A stretch of DNA of 64,000 bases from Lineus longissimus (Eukaryota; Nemertea; Pilidiophora; Heteronemertea; Lineidae). Location of the stretch: contig NC_088319.1 in NCBI RefSeq assembly GCF_910592395.1, positions 7,442,001 to 7,506,000 of the forward strand. The letters run 5' to 3'. Both the position numbers and the translations under genes were made by a program. The notes beneath the pieces are model-generated. The model searched no databases. It was not told where the DNA came from and was given only the letters and a program-made list of their open reading frames with translations. The stretch's first letter is position 1. Each line of letters starts with the position of its first letter. Shown piece after piece: positions 33,631 to 49,200 of this stretch.

Positions 33631-36600
33631 TAGTCCTCAATCCTGGGACTTGATGAAGTGTCATCATTAAATTGCGTCACCATTGTCTCTTTAATGCACC
33701 TTAAGCATGAAAAAAGGTCACTGCTTTAAGTTCAGATATGATCTACTCAGCTAGGCCTGAATGTACCTCAAAGTTGTCCTTCGTCCCAGGTTTTGATGTA
33801 TTCGAGCATGTCACCACATGCATATTCATTCCATGATGGATGATTTACCCGTATAGACTGTGTACGTGTTGTGAATAGCCAGGAATTTTAGTTCCTTGAA
33901 AGCCATGCCGGTTCATCAAGAAATACAATCCTGGGTTCTCCCCGGGATCGAACCCGGGCCCAATTGCGTGGTAGCCAGCAGTGTTAACCACTAGGCTATG
34001 AGGCTCCTCATATCCCCGGTTTGAATGTATCAAGCATGTTATCACACAGTCATTCATTAGTCCTCAATCCTGGGACTTGATGAAGTGTCATCATTAAATT
34101 GCGTCACCATTGTCTGTTTAATGCACCTTAAGCATGAAGAAAGGCCTGCTCTACTTAGCTAGGCCTAAATGTACCTCAAAGTTGTCCTTCGTCCCAGGTT
34201 TTGATGTATTCGAGCATGTCACCACATGCATATTCATTCCATGATGGATGATTTACCCGTATAGACTGTGTACGTGTTGTGAATAGCCAGGAATTTTAGT
34301 TCCTTGAAAGCCACCCCTGTTCATCAAGAAATACAATCCTGGGTTCTCCCGGGGATCGAAACCGGGCCCTATTGCGTGGTAGCCAGCAGTGTTAACCACT
34401 AGGCTATGAGGCTCCTCATGTCCCCGGTTTGAATGTTTCGAGCATGTTATCACACAGTCATTCAATAGTCCTCAATCCTGGGACTTGATGAAGTGTCATC
34501 ATTAAATTGCGTCACCATTGTCTGTTTAATGCACCTTGAGCATGAAAAAAGGTCACTGCTTTAAAGTTCAGATATGCTCTACTCAGCTAGGCCTAAATGT
34601 ACCTCAAAGTTGTCCTTCGTCCCAGGTTTTGATGTATTCGAGCATGTCACCACATGCATATTCATTCCATGATGGATGATTTACCCGTATAGACTGTGTA
34701 CGTGTTGTGAATAGCCAGGAATTTTAGTTCCTTGAAAGCCATGCCGGTTCATCAAGAAATACAATCCTGGGTTCTCCCCGGGATCGAAACCGGGCCCTAT
34801 TGCGTGGTAGCCAGCAGTGTTAAAAGCATGTTATCACACAGTCATTCATTAGTCCTCAATCCTGGGACTTGATGAAGTGTCATCATTAAATTGCGTCACC
34901 ATTGTCTGTTTAATGCACCTTAAGCATGAAGAAAGGCCTGCTCTACTCAGCTAGGCCTAAATGTACCTCAAAGTTGTCCTTCGTCCCAGGTTTTGATGTA
35001 TTCGAGCATGTCACCACATGCATATTCATTCCATGATGGATGATTTACCCGTATAGACTGTGTACGTGTTGTGAATAGCCAGGAATTTTAGTTCCTTGAA
35101 AGCCATGCCGGTTCATCAAGAAATACAATCCTGGCTTCTCCCCGGGATCGAACCGGGCCCTATTGCGTGGCAGCCAGCAGTGTTAACCACTAGGCTATGA
35201 GGCTCCTCATGTCCCCGGTTTGAATGTATCGAGCATGTTATCACACAGTCATTCATTAGTCCTCAATCCTGGGACTTGATGAAGTGTCATCATTAAATTG
35301 CGTCACCATTGTCTGTTTAATGCACCTTAAGCATGAAGAAAGGCCACTGCTTTGATTTCAGATATGCTCTACTCAGCTAGGCCTAAATGTACCTCAAAGT
35401 TGTCCTTCGTCCCAGGTTTTGATATATTCGAGCATGTCACCACATGCATATTCATTCCATGATGGATGATTTACCCGTATAGACTGTGTAGCCACCCCTG
35501 TTCATCAAGAAATACAATCCTGGGTTCTCCCCGGGATCGAAACCGGGCCCTATTGCGTGGTAGCCAGCAGTGTTAACCACTAGGCCATGAGGCTCCTCAT
35601 GTCCCCGGTTTGAATGTATCAAGCATGTTATCACACAGTCATTCATTAGTCCTCAATCCTGGGACTTGATGAAGTGTCATCATTAAATTGCGTCACCATT
35701 GTCTGTTTAATGCACCTTAAGCATGAAGAAAGGCCTGCTCTACTTAGCTAGGCCTAAATGTACCTCAAAGTTGTCCTTCGTCCCAGGTTTTGATGTATTC
35801 GAGCATGTCACCACATGCATATTCATTCCATGATGGATGATTTACCCGTATAGACTGTGTACGTGTTGTGAATAGCCAGGAATTTTAGTTCCTTGAAAGC
35901 CACCCCTGTTCATCAAGAAATACAATCCTGGGTTCTCCCGGGGATCGAAACCGGGCCCTATTGCGTGGTAGCCAGCAGTGTTAACCACTAGGCTATGAGG
36001 CTCCTCATGTCCCCGGTTTGAATGTTTCGAGCATGTTATCACACAGTCATTCAATAGTCCTCAATCCTGGGACTTGATGAAGAGTCATCATTAAATTGCG
36101 TCACCATTGTCTGTTTAATGCACCTTGAGCATGAAAAAAGGTCACTGCTTTAAAGTTCAGATATGCTCTACTCAGCTAGGCCTAAATGTACCTCAAAGTT
36201 GTCCTTCGTCCCAGGTTTTGATGTATTCGAGCATGTCACCACATGCATATTCATTCCATGATGGATGATTTACCCGTATAGACTGTGTACGTGTTGTGAA
36301 TAGCCAGGAATTTTAGTTCCATGAAAGCCACCCCTGTTCATCAAGAAATACAATCCTGGCTTCTCCCCGGGATCGAACCGGGCCCTATTGCGTGGCAGCC
36401 AGCAGTGTTAACCACTAGGCTATGAGGCACCTCATGTCCCCGGTTTGAATGTATCGAGCATGTTATCACACAGTCATTCATTAGTCCTCAATCCTGGGAC
36501 TTGATGAAGTGTCATCATTAAATTGCGTCACCATTGTCTGTTTAATGCACCTTAAGCATGAAGAAAGGCCTGCTCTACTTAGCTAGGCCTAAATGTACCT

Positions 36601-36889
36601 CAAAGTTGTTCTTCGTCCCAGGTTTTGATGTATTCGAGCATGTCACCACATGCATATTCATTCCATGATGGATGATTTACCCGTATAGACTGTGTACGTG
36701 TTGTGAATAGCCAGGAATTTTAGTTCCTTGAAAGCCACCCCTGTTCATCAAGAAATACAATCCTGGGTTCTCCCGGGGATCGAAACCGGGCCCTATTGCG
36801 TGGTAGCCAGCAGTGTTAACCACTAGGCTATGAGGCTCCTCATGTCCCCGGTTTGAATGTATCGAGCATGTTATCACACAGTCATTCAT
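33631..36889. repeat. HOR block 5, 8-unit type (3259 bp)
   Basis: The full 8-unit order, with a u3 junction near 34821 and D at 35257-35646. It carries the gaagagtcatc and gaggcacctcat marker pair near 36080 and 36424. Confidence 0.92.
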
Positions 36890-39800
36890 TAGTCCTCAAT
36901 CCTGGGACTTGATGAAGTGTCATCATTAAATTGCGTCACCATTGTCTCTTTAATGCACCTTAAGCATGAAAAAAGGTCACTGCTTTAAGTTCAGATATGA
37001 TCTACTCAGCTAGGCCTGAATGTACCTCAAAGTTGTCCTTCGTCCCAGGTTTTGATGTATTCGAGCATGTCACCACATGCATATTCATTCCATGATGGAT
37101 GATTTACCCGTATAGACTGTGTACGTGTTGTGAATAGCCAGGAATTTTAGTTCCTTGAAAGCCATGCCGGTTCATCAAGAAATACAATCCTGGGTTCTCC
37201 CCGGGATCGAACCCGGGCCCAATTGCGTGGTAGCCAGCAGTGTTAACCACTAGGCTATGAGGCTCCTCATATCCCCGGTTTGAATGTATCAAGCATGTTA
37301 TCACACAGTCATTCATTAGTCCTCAATCCTGGGACTTGATGAAGTGTCATCATTAAATTGCGTCACCATTGTCTGTTTAATGCACCTTAAGCATGAAGAA
37401 AGGCCTGCTCTACTTAGCTAGGCCTAAATGTACCTCAAAGTTGTCCTTCGTCCCAGGTTTTGATGTATTCGAGCATGTCACCACATGCATATTCATTCCA
37501 TGATGGATGATTTACCCGTATAGACTGTGTACGTGTTGTGAATAGCCAGGAATTTTAGTTCCTTGAAAGCCACCCCTGTTCATCAAGAAATACAATCCTG
37601 GGTTCTCCCGGGGATCGAAACCGGGCCCTATTGCGTGGTAGCCAGCAGTGTTAACCACTAGGCTATGAGGCTCCTCATGTCCCCGGTTTGAATGTTTCGA
37701 GCATGTTATCACACAGTCATTCAATAGTCCTCAATCCTGGGACTTGATGAAGTGTCATCATTAAATTGCGTCACCATTGTCTGTTTAATGCACCTTGAGC
37801 ATGAAAAAAGGTCACTGCTTTAAAGTTCAGATATGCTCTACTCAGCTAGGCCTAAATGTACCTCAAAGTTGTCCTTCGTCCCAGGTTTTGATGTATTCGA
37901 GCATGTCACCACATGCATATTCATTCCATGATGGATGATTTACCCGTATAGACTGTGTACGTGTTGTGAATAGCCAGGAATTTTAGTTCCTTGAAAGCCA
38001 TGCCGGTTCATCAAGAAATACAATCCTGGGTTCTCCCCGGGATCGAAACCGGGCCCTATTGCGTGGTAGCCAGCAGTGTTAAAAGCATGTTATCACACAG
38101 TCATTCATTAGTCCTCAATCCTGGGACTTGATGAAGTGTCATCATTAAATTGCGTCACCATTGTCTGTTTAATGCACCTTAAGCATGAAGAAAGGCCTGC
38201 TCTACTCAGCTAGGCCTAAATGTACCTCAAAGTTGTCCTTCGTCCCAGGTTTTGATGTATTCGAGCATGTCACCACATGCATATTCATTCCATGATGGAT
38301 GATTTACCCGTATAGACTGTGTACGTGTTGTGAATAGCCAGGAATTTTAGTTCCTTGAAAGCCATGCCGGTTCATCAAGAAATACAATCCTGGCTTCTCC
38401 CCGGGATCGAACCGGGCCCTATTGCGTGGCAGCCAGCAGTGTTAACCACTAGGCTATGAGGCTCCTCATGTCCCCGGTTTGAATGTATCGAGCATGTTAT
38501 CACACAGTCATTCATTAGTCCTCAATCCTGGGACTTGATGAAGTGTCATCATTAAATTGCGTCACCATTGTCTGTTTAATGCACCTTAAGCATGAAGAAA
38601 GGCCACTGCTTTGATTTCAGATATGCTCTACTCAGCTAGGCCTAAATGTACCTCAAAGTTGTCCTTCGTCCCAGGTTTTGATATATTCGAGCATGTCACC
38701 ACATGCATATTCATTCCATGATGGATGATTTACCCGTATAGACTGTGTAGCCACCCCTGTTCATCAAGAAATACAATCCTGGGTTCTCCCCGGGATCGAA
38801 ACCGGGCCCTATTGCGTGGTAGCCAGCAGTGTTAACCACTAGGCCATGAGGCTCCTCATGTCCCCGGTTTGAATGTATCAAGCATGTTATCACACAGTCA
38901 TTCATTAGTCCTCAATCCTGGGACTTGATGAAGTGTCATCATTAAATTGCGTCACCATTGTCTGTTTAATGCACCTTAAGCATGAAGAAAGGCCTGCTCT
39001 ACTTAGCTAGGCCTAAATGTACCTCAAAGTTGTCCTTCGTCCCAGGTTTTGATGTATTCGAGCATGTCACCACATGCATATTCATTCCATGATGGATGAT
39101 TTACCCGTATAGACTGTGTACGTGTTGTGAATAGCCAGGAATTTTAGTTCCTTGAAAGCCACCCCTGTTCATCAAGAAATACAATCCTGGGTTCTCCCGG
39201 GGATCGAAACCGGGCCCTATTGCGTGGTAGCCAGCAGTGTTAACCACTAGGCTATGAGGCTCCTCATGTCCCCGGTTTGAATGTTTCGAGCATGTTATCA
39301 CACAGTCATTCAATAGTCCTCAATCCTGGGACTTGATGAAGAGTCATCATTAAATTGCGTCACCATTGTCTGTTTAATGCACCTTGAGCATGAAAAAAGG
39401 TCACTGCTTTAAAGTTCAGATATGCTCTACTCAGCTAGGCCTAAATGTACCTCAAAGTTGTCCTTCGTCCCAGGTTTTGATGTATTCGAGCATGTCACCA
39501 CATGCATATTCATTCCATGATGGATGATTTACCCGTATAGACTGTGTACGTGTTGTGAATAGCCAGGAATTTTAGTTCCATGAAAGCCACCCCTGTTCAT
39601 CAAGAAATACAATCCTGGCTTCTCCCCGGGATCGAACCGGGCCCTATTGCGTGGCAGCCAGCAGTGTTAACCACTAGGCTATGAGGCACCTCATGTCCCC
39701 GGTTTGAATGTATCGAGCATGTTATCACACAGTCATTCATTAGTCCTCAATCCTGGGACTTGATGAAGTGTCATCATTAAATTGCGTCACCATTGTCTGT

Positions 39801-40148
39801 TTAATGCACCTTAAGCATGAAGAAAGGCCTGCTCTACTTAGCTAGGCCTAAATGTACCTCAAAGTTGTTCTTCGTCCCAGGTTTTGATGTATTCGAGCAT
39901 GTCACCACATGCATATTCATTCCATGATGGATGATTTACCCGTATAGACTGTGTACGTGTTGTGAATAGCCAGGAATTTTAGTTCCTTGAAAGCCACCCC
40001 TGTTCATCAAGAAATACAATCCTGGGTTCTCCCGGGGATCGAAACCGGGCCCTATTGCGTGGTAGCCAGCAGTGTTAACCACTAGGCTATGAGGCTCCTC
40101 ATGTCCCCGGTTTGAATGTATCGAGCATGTTATCACACAGTCATTCAT
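36890..40148. repeat. HOR block 6, 8-unit type (3259 bp)
   Basis: The full 8-unit order, with a u3 junction near 38080 and D at 38516-38905. The marker pair is near 39339 and 39683. Confidence 0.92.
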
Positions 40149-43100
40149 TAGTCCTCAATCCTGGGACTTGATGAAGTGTCATCATTAAATTGCGTCACCA
40201 TTGTCTCTTTAATGCACCTTAAGCATGAAAAAAGGTCACTGCTTTAAGTTCAGATATGATCTACTCAGCTAGGCCTGAATGTACCTCAAAGTTGTCCTTC
40301 GTCCCAGGTTTTGATGTATTCGAGCATGTCACCACATGCATATTCATTCCATGATGGATGATTTACCCGTATAGACTGTGTACGTGTTGTGAATAGCCAG
40401 GAATTTTAGTTCCTTGAAAGCCATGCCGGTTCATCAAGAAATACAATCCTGGGTTCTCCCCGGGATCGAACCCGGGCCCAATTGCGTGGTAGCCAGCAGT
40501 GTTAACCACTAGGCTATGAGGCTCCTCATATCCCCGGTTTGAATGTATCAAGCATGTTATCACACAGTCATTCATTAGTCCTCAATCCTGGGACTTGATG
40601 AAGTGTCATCATTAAATTGCGTCACCATTGTCTGTTTAATGCACCTTAAGCATGAAGAAAGGCCTGCTCTACTTAGCTAGGCCTAAATGTACCTCAAAGT
40701 TGTCCTTCGTCCCAGGTTTTGATGTATTCGAGCATGTCACCACATGCATATTCATTCCATGATGGATGATTTACCCGTATAGACTGTGTACGTGTTGTGA
40801 ATAGCCAGGAATTTTAGTTCCTTGAAAGCCACCCCTGTTCATCAAGAAATACAATCCTGGGTTCTCCCGGGGATCGAAACCGGGCCCTATTGCGTGGTAG
40901 CCAGCAGTGTTAACCACTAGGCTATGAGGCTCCTCATGTCCCCGGTTTGAATGTTTCGAGCATGTTATCACACAGTCATTCAATAGTCCTCAATCCTGGG
41001 ACTTGATGAAGTGTCATCATTAAATTGCGTCACCATTGTCTGTTTAATGCACCTTGAGCATGAAAAAAGGTCACTGCTTTAAAGTTCAGATATGCTCTAC
41101 TCAGCTAGGCCTAAATGTACCTCAAAGTTGTCCTTCGTCCCAGGTTTTGATGTATTCGAGCATGTCACCACATGCATATTCATTCCATGATGGATGATTT
41201 ACCCGTATAGACTGTGTACGTGTTGTGAATAGCCAGGAATTTTAGTTCCTTGAAAGCCATGCCGGTTCATCAAGAAATACAATCCTGGGTTCTCCCCGGG
41301 ATCGAAACCGGGCCCTATTGCGTGGTAGCCAGCAGTGTTAAAAGCATGTTATCACACAGTCATTCATTAGTCCTCAATCCTGGGACTTGATGAAGTGTCA
41401 TCATTAAATTGCGTCACCATTGTCTGTTTAATGCACCTTAAGCATGAAGAAAGGCCTGCTCTACTCAGCTAGGCCTAAATGTACCTCAAAGTTGTCCTTC
41501 GTCCCAGGTTTTGATGTATTCGAGCATGTCACCACATGCATATTCATTCCATGATGGATGATTTACCCGTATAGACTGTGTACGTGTTGTGAATAGCCAG
41601 GAATTTTAGTTCCTTGAAAGCCATGCCGGTTCATCAAGAAATACAATCCTGGCTTCTCCCCGGGATCGAACCGGGCCCTATTGCGTGGCAGCCAGCAGTG
41701 TTAACCACTAGGCTATGAGGCTCCTCATGTCCCCGGTTTGAATGTATCGAGCATGTTATCACACAGTCATTCATTAGTCCTCAATCCTGGGACTTGATGA
41801 AGTGTCATCATTAAATTGCGTCACCATTGTCTGTTTAATGCACCTTAAGCATGAAGAAAGGCCACTGCTTTGATTTCAGATATGCTCTACTCAGCTAGGC
41901 CTAAATGTACCTCAAAGTTGTCCTTCGTCCCAGGTTTTGATATATTCGAGCATGTCACCACATGCATATTCATTCCATGATGGATGATTTACCCGTATAG
42001 ACTGTGTAGCCACCCCTGTTCATCAAGAAATACAATCCTGGGTTCTCCCCGGGATCGAAACCGGGCCCTATTGCGTGGTAGCCAGCAGTGTTAACCACTA
42101 GGCTATGAGGCTCCTCATGTCCCCGGTTTGAATGTATCAAGCATGTTATCACACAGTCATTCATTAGTCCTCAATCCTGGGACTTGATGAAGTGTCATCA
42201 TTAAATTGCGTCACCATTGTCTGTTTAATGCACCTTAAGCATGAAGAAAGGCCTGCTCTACTTAGCTAGGCCTAAATGTACCTCAAAGTTGTCCTTCGTC
42301 CCAGGTTTTGATGTATTCGAGCATGTCACCACATGCATATTCATTCCATGATGGATGATTTACCCGTATAGACTGTGTACGTGTTGTGAATAGCCAGGAA
42401 TTTTAGTTCCTTGAAAGCCACCCCTGTTCATCAAGAAATACAATCCTGGGTTCTCCCGGGGATCGAAACCGGGCCCTATTGCGTGGTAGCCAGCAGTGTT
42501 AACCACTAGGCTATGAGGCTCCTCATGTCCCCGGTTTGAATGTTTCGAGCATGTTATCACACAGTCATTCAATAGTCCTCAATCCTGGGACTTGATGAAG
42601 AGTCATCATTAAATTGCGTCACCATTGTCTGTTTAATGCACCTTGAGCATGAAAAAAGGTCACTGCTTTAAAGTTCAGATATGCTCTACTCAGCTAGGCC
42701 TAAATGTACCTCAAAGTTGTCCTTCGTCCCAGGTTTTGATGTATTCGAGCATGTCACCACATGCATATTCATTCCATGATGGATGATTTACCCGTATAGA
42801 CTGTGTACGTGTTGTGAATAGCCAGGAATTTTAGTTCCATGAAAGCCACCCCTGTTCATCAAGAAATACAATCCTGGCTTCTCCCCGGGATCGAACCGGG
42901 CCCTATTGCGTGGCAGCCAGCAGTGTTAACCACTAGGCTATGAGGCACCTCATGTCCCCGGTTTGAATGTATCGAGCATGTTATCACACAGTCATTCATT
43001 AGTCCTCAATCCTGGGACTTGATGAAGTGTCATCATTAAATTGCGTCACCATTGTCTGTTTAATGCACCTTAAGCATGAAGAAAGGCCTGCTCTACTTAG

Positions 43101-43407
43101 CTAGGCCTAAATGTACCTCAAAGTTGTTCTTCGTCCCAGGTTTTGATGTATTCGAGCATGTCACCACATGCATATTCATTCCATGATGGATGATTTACCC
43201 GTATAGACTGTGTACGTGTTGTGAATAGCCAGGAATTTTAGTTCCTTGAAAGCCACCCCTGTTCATCAAGAAATACAATCCTGGGTTCTCCCGGGGATCG
43301 AAACCGGGCCCTATTGCGTGGTAGCCAGCAGTGTTAACCACTAGGCTATGAGGCTCCTCATGTCCCCGGTTTGAATGTATCGAGCATGTTATCACACAGT
43401 CATTCAT
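40149..43407. repeat. HOR block 7, 8-unit type (3259 bp)
   Basis: The full 8-unit order, with a u3 junction near 41340. D (41775-42164) reads aggctatgagg where other D copies have aggccatgagg, a probable conversion by a neighbouring class. The marker pair is near 42598 and 42942. Confidence 0.92.
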
Positions 43408-46277
43408 TAGTCCTCAATCCTGGGACTTGATGAAGTGTCATCATTAAATTGCGTCACCATTGTCTCTTTAATGCACCTTAAGCATGAAAAAAGGTCACTG
43501 CTTTAAGTTCAGATATGATCTACTCAGCTAGGCCTGAATGTACCTCAAAGTTGTCCTTCGTCCCAGGTTTTGATGTATTCGAGCATGTCACCACATGCAT
43601 ATTCATTCCATGATGGATGATTTACCCGTATAGACTGTGTACGTGTTGTGAATAGCCAGGAATTTTAGTTCCTTGAAAGCCATGCCGGTTCATCAAGAAA
43701 TACAATCCTGGGTTCTCCCCGGGATCGAACCCGGGCCCAATTGCGTGGTAGCCAGCAGTGTTAACCACTAGGCTATGAGGCTCCTCATATCCCCGGTTTG
43801 AATGTATCAAGCATGTTATCACACAGTCATTCATTAGTCCTCAATCCTGGGACTTGATGAAGTGTCATCATTAAATTGCGTCACCATTGTCTGTTTAATG
43901 CACCTTAAGCATGAAGAAAGGCCTGCTCTACTTAGCTAGGCCTAAATGTACCTCAAAGTTGTCCTTCGTCCCAGGTTTTGATGTATTCGAGCATGTCACC
44001 ACATGCATATTCATTCCATGATGGATGATTTACCCGTATAGACTGTGTACGTGTTGTGAATAGCCAGGAATTTTAGTTCCTTGAAAGCCACCCCTGTTCA
44101 TCAAGAAATACAATCCTGGGTTCTCCCGGGGATCGAAACCGGGCCCTATTGCGTGGTAGCCAGCAGTGTTAACCACTAGGCTATGAGGCTCCTCATGTCC
44201 CCGGTTTGAATGTTTCGAGCATGTTATCACACAGTCATTCAATAGTCCTCAATCCTGGGACTTGATGAAGTGTCATCATTAAATTGCGTCACCATTGTCT
44301 GTTTAATGCACCTTGAGCATGAAAAAAGGTCACTGCCTTAAAGTTCAGATATGCTCTACTCAGCTAGGCCTAAATGTACCTCAAAGTTGTCCTTCGTCCC
44401 AGGTTTTGATGTATTCGAGCATGTCACCACATGCATATTCATTCCATGATGGATGATTTACCCGTATAGACTGTGTACGTGTTGTGAATAGCCAGGAATT
44501 TTAGTTCCTTGAAAGCCATGCCGGTTCATCAAGAAATACAATCCTGGGTTCTCCCCGGGATCGAAACCGGGCCCTATTGCGTGGTAGCCAGCAGTGTTAA
44601 AAGCATGTTATCACACAGTCATTCATTAGTCCTCAATCCTGGGACTTGATGAAGTGTCATCATTAAATTGCGTCACCATTGTCTGTTTAATGCACCTTAA
44701 GCATGAAGAAAGGCCTGCTCTACTCAGCTAGGCCTAAATGTACCTCAAAGTTGTCCTTCGTCCCAGGTTTTGATGTATTCGAGCATGTCACCACATGCAT
44801 ATTCATTCCATGGTGGATGATTTACCCGTATAGACTGTGTACGTGTTGTGAATAGCCAGGAATTTTAGTTCCTTGAAAGCCATGCCGGTTCATCAAGAAA
44901 TACAATCCTGGGTTCTCCCCGGGATCGAACCCGGGCCCAATTGCGTGGTAGCCAGCAGTGTTAACCACTAGGCTATGAGGCTCCTCATATCCCCGGTTTG
45001 AATGTATCAAGCATGTTATCACACAGTCATTCATTAGTCCTCAATCCTGGGACTTGATGAAGTGTCATCATTAAATTGCGTCACCATTGTCTGTTTAATG
45101 CACCTTAAGCATGAAGAAAGGCCTGCTCTACTTAGCTAGGCCTAAATGTACCTCAAAGTTGTCCTTCGTCCCAGGTTTTGATGTATTCGAGCATGTCACC
45201 ACATGCATATTCATTCCATGATGGATGATTTACCCGTATAGACTGTGTACGTGTTGTGAATAGCCAGGAATTTTAGTTCCTTGAAAGCCACCCCTGTTCA
45301 TCAAGAAATACAATCCTGGGTTCTCCCGGGGATCGAAACCGGGCCCTATTGCGTGGTAGCCAGCAGTGTTAACCACTAGGCTATGAGGCTCCTCATGTCC
45401 CCGGTTTGAATGTTTCGAGCATGTTATCACACAGTCATTCAATAGTCCTCAATCCTGGGACTTGATGAAGTGTCATCATTAAATTGCGTCACCATTGTCT
45501 GTTTAATGCACCTTGAGCATGAAAAAAGGTCACTGCTTTAAAGTTCAGATATGCTCTACTCAGCTAGGCCTAAATGTACCTCAAAGTTGTCCTTCGTCCC
45601 AGGTTTTGATGTATTCGAGCATGTCACCACATGCATATTCATTCCATGATGGATGATTTACCCGTATAGACTGTGTACGTGTTGTGAATAGCCAGGAATT
45701 TTAGTTCCATGAAAGCCACCCCTGTTCATCAAGAAATACAATCCTGGCTTCTCCCCGGGATCGAACCGGGCCCTATTGCGTGGCAGCCAGCAGTGTTAAC
45801 CACTAGGCTATGAGGCTCCTCATGTCCCCGGTTTGAATGTATCGAGCATGTTATCACACAGTCATTCATTAGTCCTCAATCCTGGGACTTGATGAAGTGT
45901 CATCATTAAATTGCGTCACCATTGTCTGTTTAATGCACCTTAAGCATGAAGAAAGGCCTGCTCTACTTAGCTAGGCCTAAATGTACCTCAAAGTTGTTCT
46001 TCGTCCCAGGTTTTGATGTATTCGAGCATGTCACCACATGCATATTCATTCCATGATGGATGATTTACCCGTATAGACTGTGTACGTGTTGTGAATAGCC
46101 AGGAATTTTAGTTCCTTGAAAGCCACCCCTGTTCATCAAGAAATACAATCCTGGGTTCTCCCGGGGATCGAAACCGGGCCCTATTGCGTGGTAGCCAGCA
46201 GTGTTAACCACTAGGCTATGAGGCTCCTCATGTCCCCGGTTTGAATGTATCGAGCATGTTATCACACAGTCATTCAT
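43408..46277. repeat. HOR block 8, 7-unit type (2870 bp)
   Basis: The 7-unit order with marker cactgcctta near 44332 and a u3 junction near 44597. One private change is ccatggtggatg (near 44810). Confidence 0.92.
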
Positions 46278-49200
46278 TAGTCCTCAATCCTGGGACTTGA
46301 TGAAGTGTCATCATTAAATTGCGTCACCATTGTCTCTTTAATGCACCTTAAGCATGAAAAAAGGTCACTGCTTTAAGTTCAGATATGATCTACTCAGCTA
46401 GGCCTGAATGTACCTCAAAGTTGTCCTTCGTCCCAGGTTTTGATGTATTCGAGCATGTCACCACATGCATATTCATTCCATGATGGATGATTTACCCGTA
46501 TAGACTGTGTACGTGTTGTGAATAGCCAGGAATTTTAGTTCCTTGAAAGCCATGCCGGTTCATCAAGAAATACAATCCTGGGTTCTCCCCGGGATCGAAC
46601 CCGGGCCCAATTGCGTGGTAGCCAGCAGTGTTAACCACTAGGCTATGAGGCTCCTCATATCCCCGGTTTGAATGTATCAAGCATGTTATCACACAGTCAT
46701 TCATTAGTCCTCAATCCTGGGACTTGATGAAGTGTCATCATTAAATTGCGTCACCATTGTCTGTTTAATGCACCTTAAGCATGAAGAAAGGCCTGCTCTA
46801 CTTAGCTAGGCCTAAATGTACCTCAAAGTTGTCCTTCGTCCCAGGTTTTGATGTATTCGAGCATGTCACCACATGCATATTCATTCCATGATGGATGATT
46901 TACCCGTATAGACTGTGTACGTGTTGTGAATAGCCAGGAATTTTAGTTCCTTGAAAGCCACCCCTGTTCATCAAGAAATACAATCCTGGGTTCTCCCGGG
47001 GATCGAAACCGGGCCCTATTGCGTGGTAGCCAGCAGTGTTAACCACTAGGCTATGAGGCTCCTCATGTCCCCGGTTTGAATGTTTCGAGCATGTTATCAC
47101 ACAGTCATTCAATAGTCCTCAATCCTGGGACTTGATGAAGTGTCATCATTAAATTGCGTCACCATTGTCTGTTTAATGCACCTTGAGCATGAAAAAAGGT
47201 CACTGCTTTAAAGTTCAGATATGCTCTACTCAGCTAGGCCTAAATGTACCTCAAAGTTGTCCTTCGTCCCAGGTTTTGATGTATTCGAGCATGTCACCAC
47301 ATGCATATTCATTCCATGATGGATGATTTACCCGTATAGACTGTGTACGTGTTGTGAATAGCCAGGAATTTTAGTTCCTTGAAAGCCATGCCGGTTCATC
47401 AAGAAATACAATCCTGGGTTCTCCCCGGGATCGAAACCGGGCCCTATTGCGTGGTAGCCAGCAGTGTTAAAAGCATGTTATCACACAGTCATTCATTAGT
47501 CCTCAATCCTGGGACTTGATGAAGTGTCATCATTAAATTGCGTCACCATTGTCTGTTTAATGCACCTTAAGCATGAAGAAAGGCCTGCTCTACTCAGCTA
47601 GGCCTAAATGTACCTCAAAGTTGTCCTTCGTCCCAGGTTTTGATGTATTCGAGCATGTCACCACATGCATATTCATTCCATGATGGATGATTTACCCGTA
47701 TAGACTGTGTACGTGTTGTGAATAGCCAGGAATTTTAGTTCCTTGAAAGCCATGCCGGTTCATCAAGAAATACAATCCTGGCTTCTCCCCGGGATCGAAC
47801 CGGGCCCTATTGCGTGGCAGCCAGCAGTGTTAACCACTAGGCTATGAGGCTCCTCATGTCCCCGGTTTGAATGTATCGAGCATGTTATCACACAGTCATT
47901 CATTAGTCCTCAATCCTGGGACTTGATGAAGTGTCATCATTAAATTGCGTCACCATTGTCTGTTTAATGCACCTTAAGCATGAAGAAAGGCCACTGCTTT
48001 GATTTCAGATATGCTCTACTCAGCTAGGCCTAAATGTACCTCAAAGTTGTCCTTCGTCCCAGGTTTTGATATATTCGAGCATGTCACCACATGCATATTC
48101 ATTCCATGATGGATGATTTACCCGTATAGACTGTGTAGCCACCCCTGTTCATCAAGAAATACAATCCTGGGTTCTCCCCGGGATCGAAACCGGGCCCTAT
48201 TGCGTGGTAGCCAGCAGTGTTAACCACTAGGCCATGAGGCTCCTCATGTCCCCGGTTTGAATGTATCAAGCATGTTATCACACAGTCATTCATTAGTCCT
48301 CAATCCTGGGACTTGATGAAGTGTCATCATTAAATTGCGTCACCATTGTCTGTTTAATGCACCTTAAGCATGAAGAAAGGCCTGCTCTACTTAGCTAGGC
48401 CTAAATGTACCTCAAAGTTGTCCTTCGTCCCAGGTTTTGATGTATTCGAGCATGTCACCACATGCATATTCATTCCATGATGGATGATTTACCCGTATAG
48501 ACTGTGTACGTGTTGTGAATAGCCAGGAATTTTAGTTCCTTGAAAGCCACCCCTGTTCATCAAGAAATACAATCCTGGGTTCTCCCGGGGATCGAAACCG
48601 GGCCCTATTGCGTGGTAGCCAGCAGTGTTAACCACTAGGCTATGAGGCTCCTCATGTCCCCGGTTTGAATGTTTCGAGCATGTTATCACACAGTCATTCA
48701 ATAGTCCTCAATCCTGGGACTTGATGAAGTGTCATCATTAAATTGCGTCACCATTGTCTGTTTAATGCACCTTGAGCATGAAAAAAGGTCACTGCTTTAA
48801 AGTTCAGATATGCTCTACTCAGCTAGGCCTAAATGTACCTCAAAGTTGTCCTTCGTCCCAGGTTTTGATGTATTCGAGCATGTCACCACATGCATATTCA
48901 TTCCATGATGGATGATTTACCCGTATAGACTGTGTACGTGTTGTGAATAGCCAGGAATTTTAGTTCCATGAAAGCCACCCCTGTTCATCAAGAAATACAA
49001 TCCTGGCTTCTCCCCGGGATCGAACCGGGCCCTATTGCGTGGCAGCCAGCAGTGTTAACCACTAGGCTATGAGGCTCCTCATGTCCCTGGTTTGAATGTA
49101 TCGAGCATGTTATCACACAGTCATTCATTAGTCCTCAATCCTGGGACTTGATGAAGTGTCATCATTAAATTGCGTCACCATTGTCTGTTTAATGCACCTT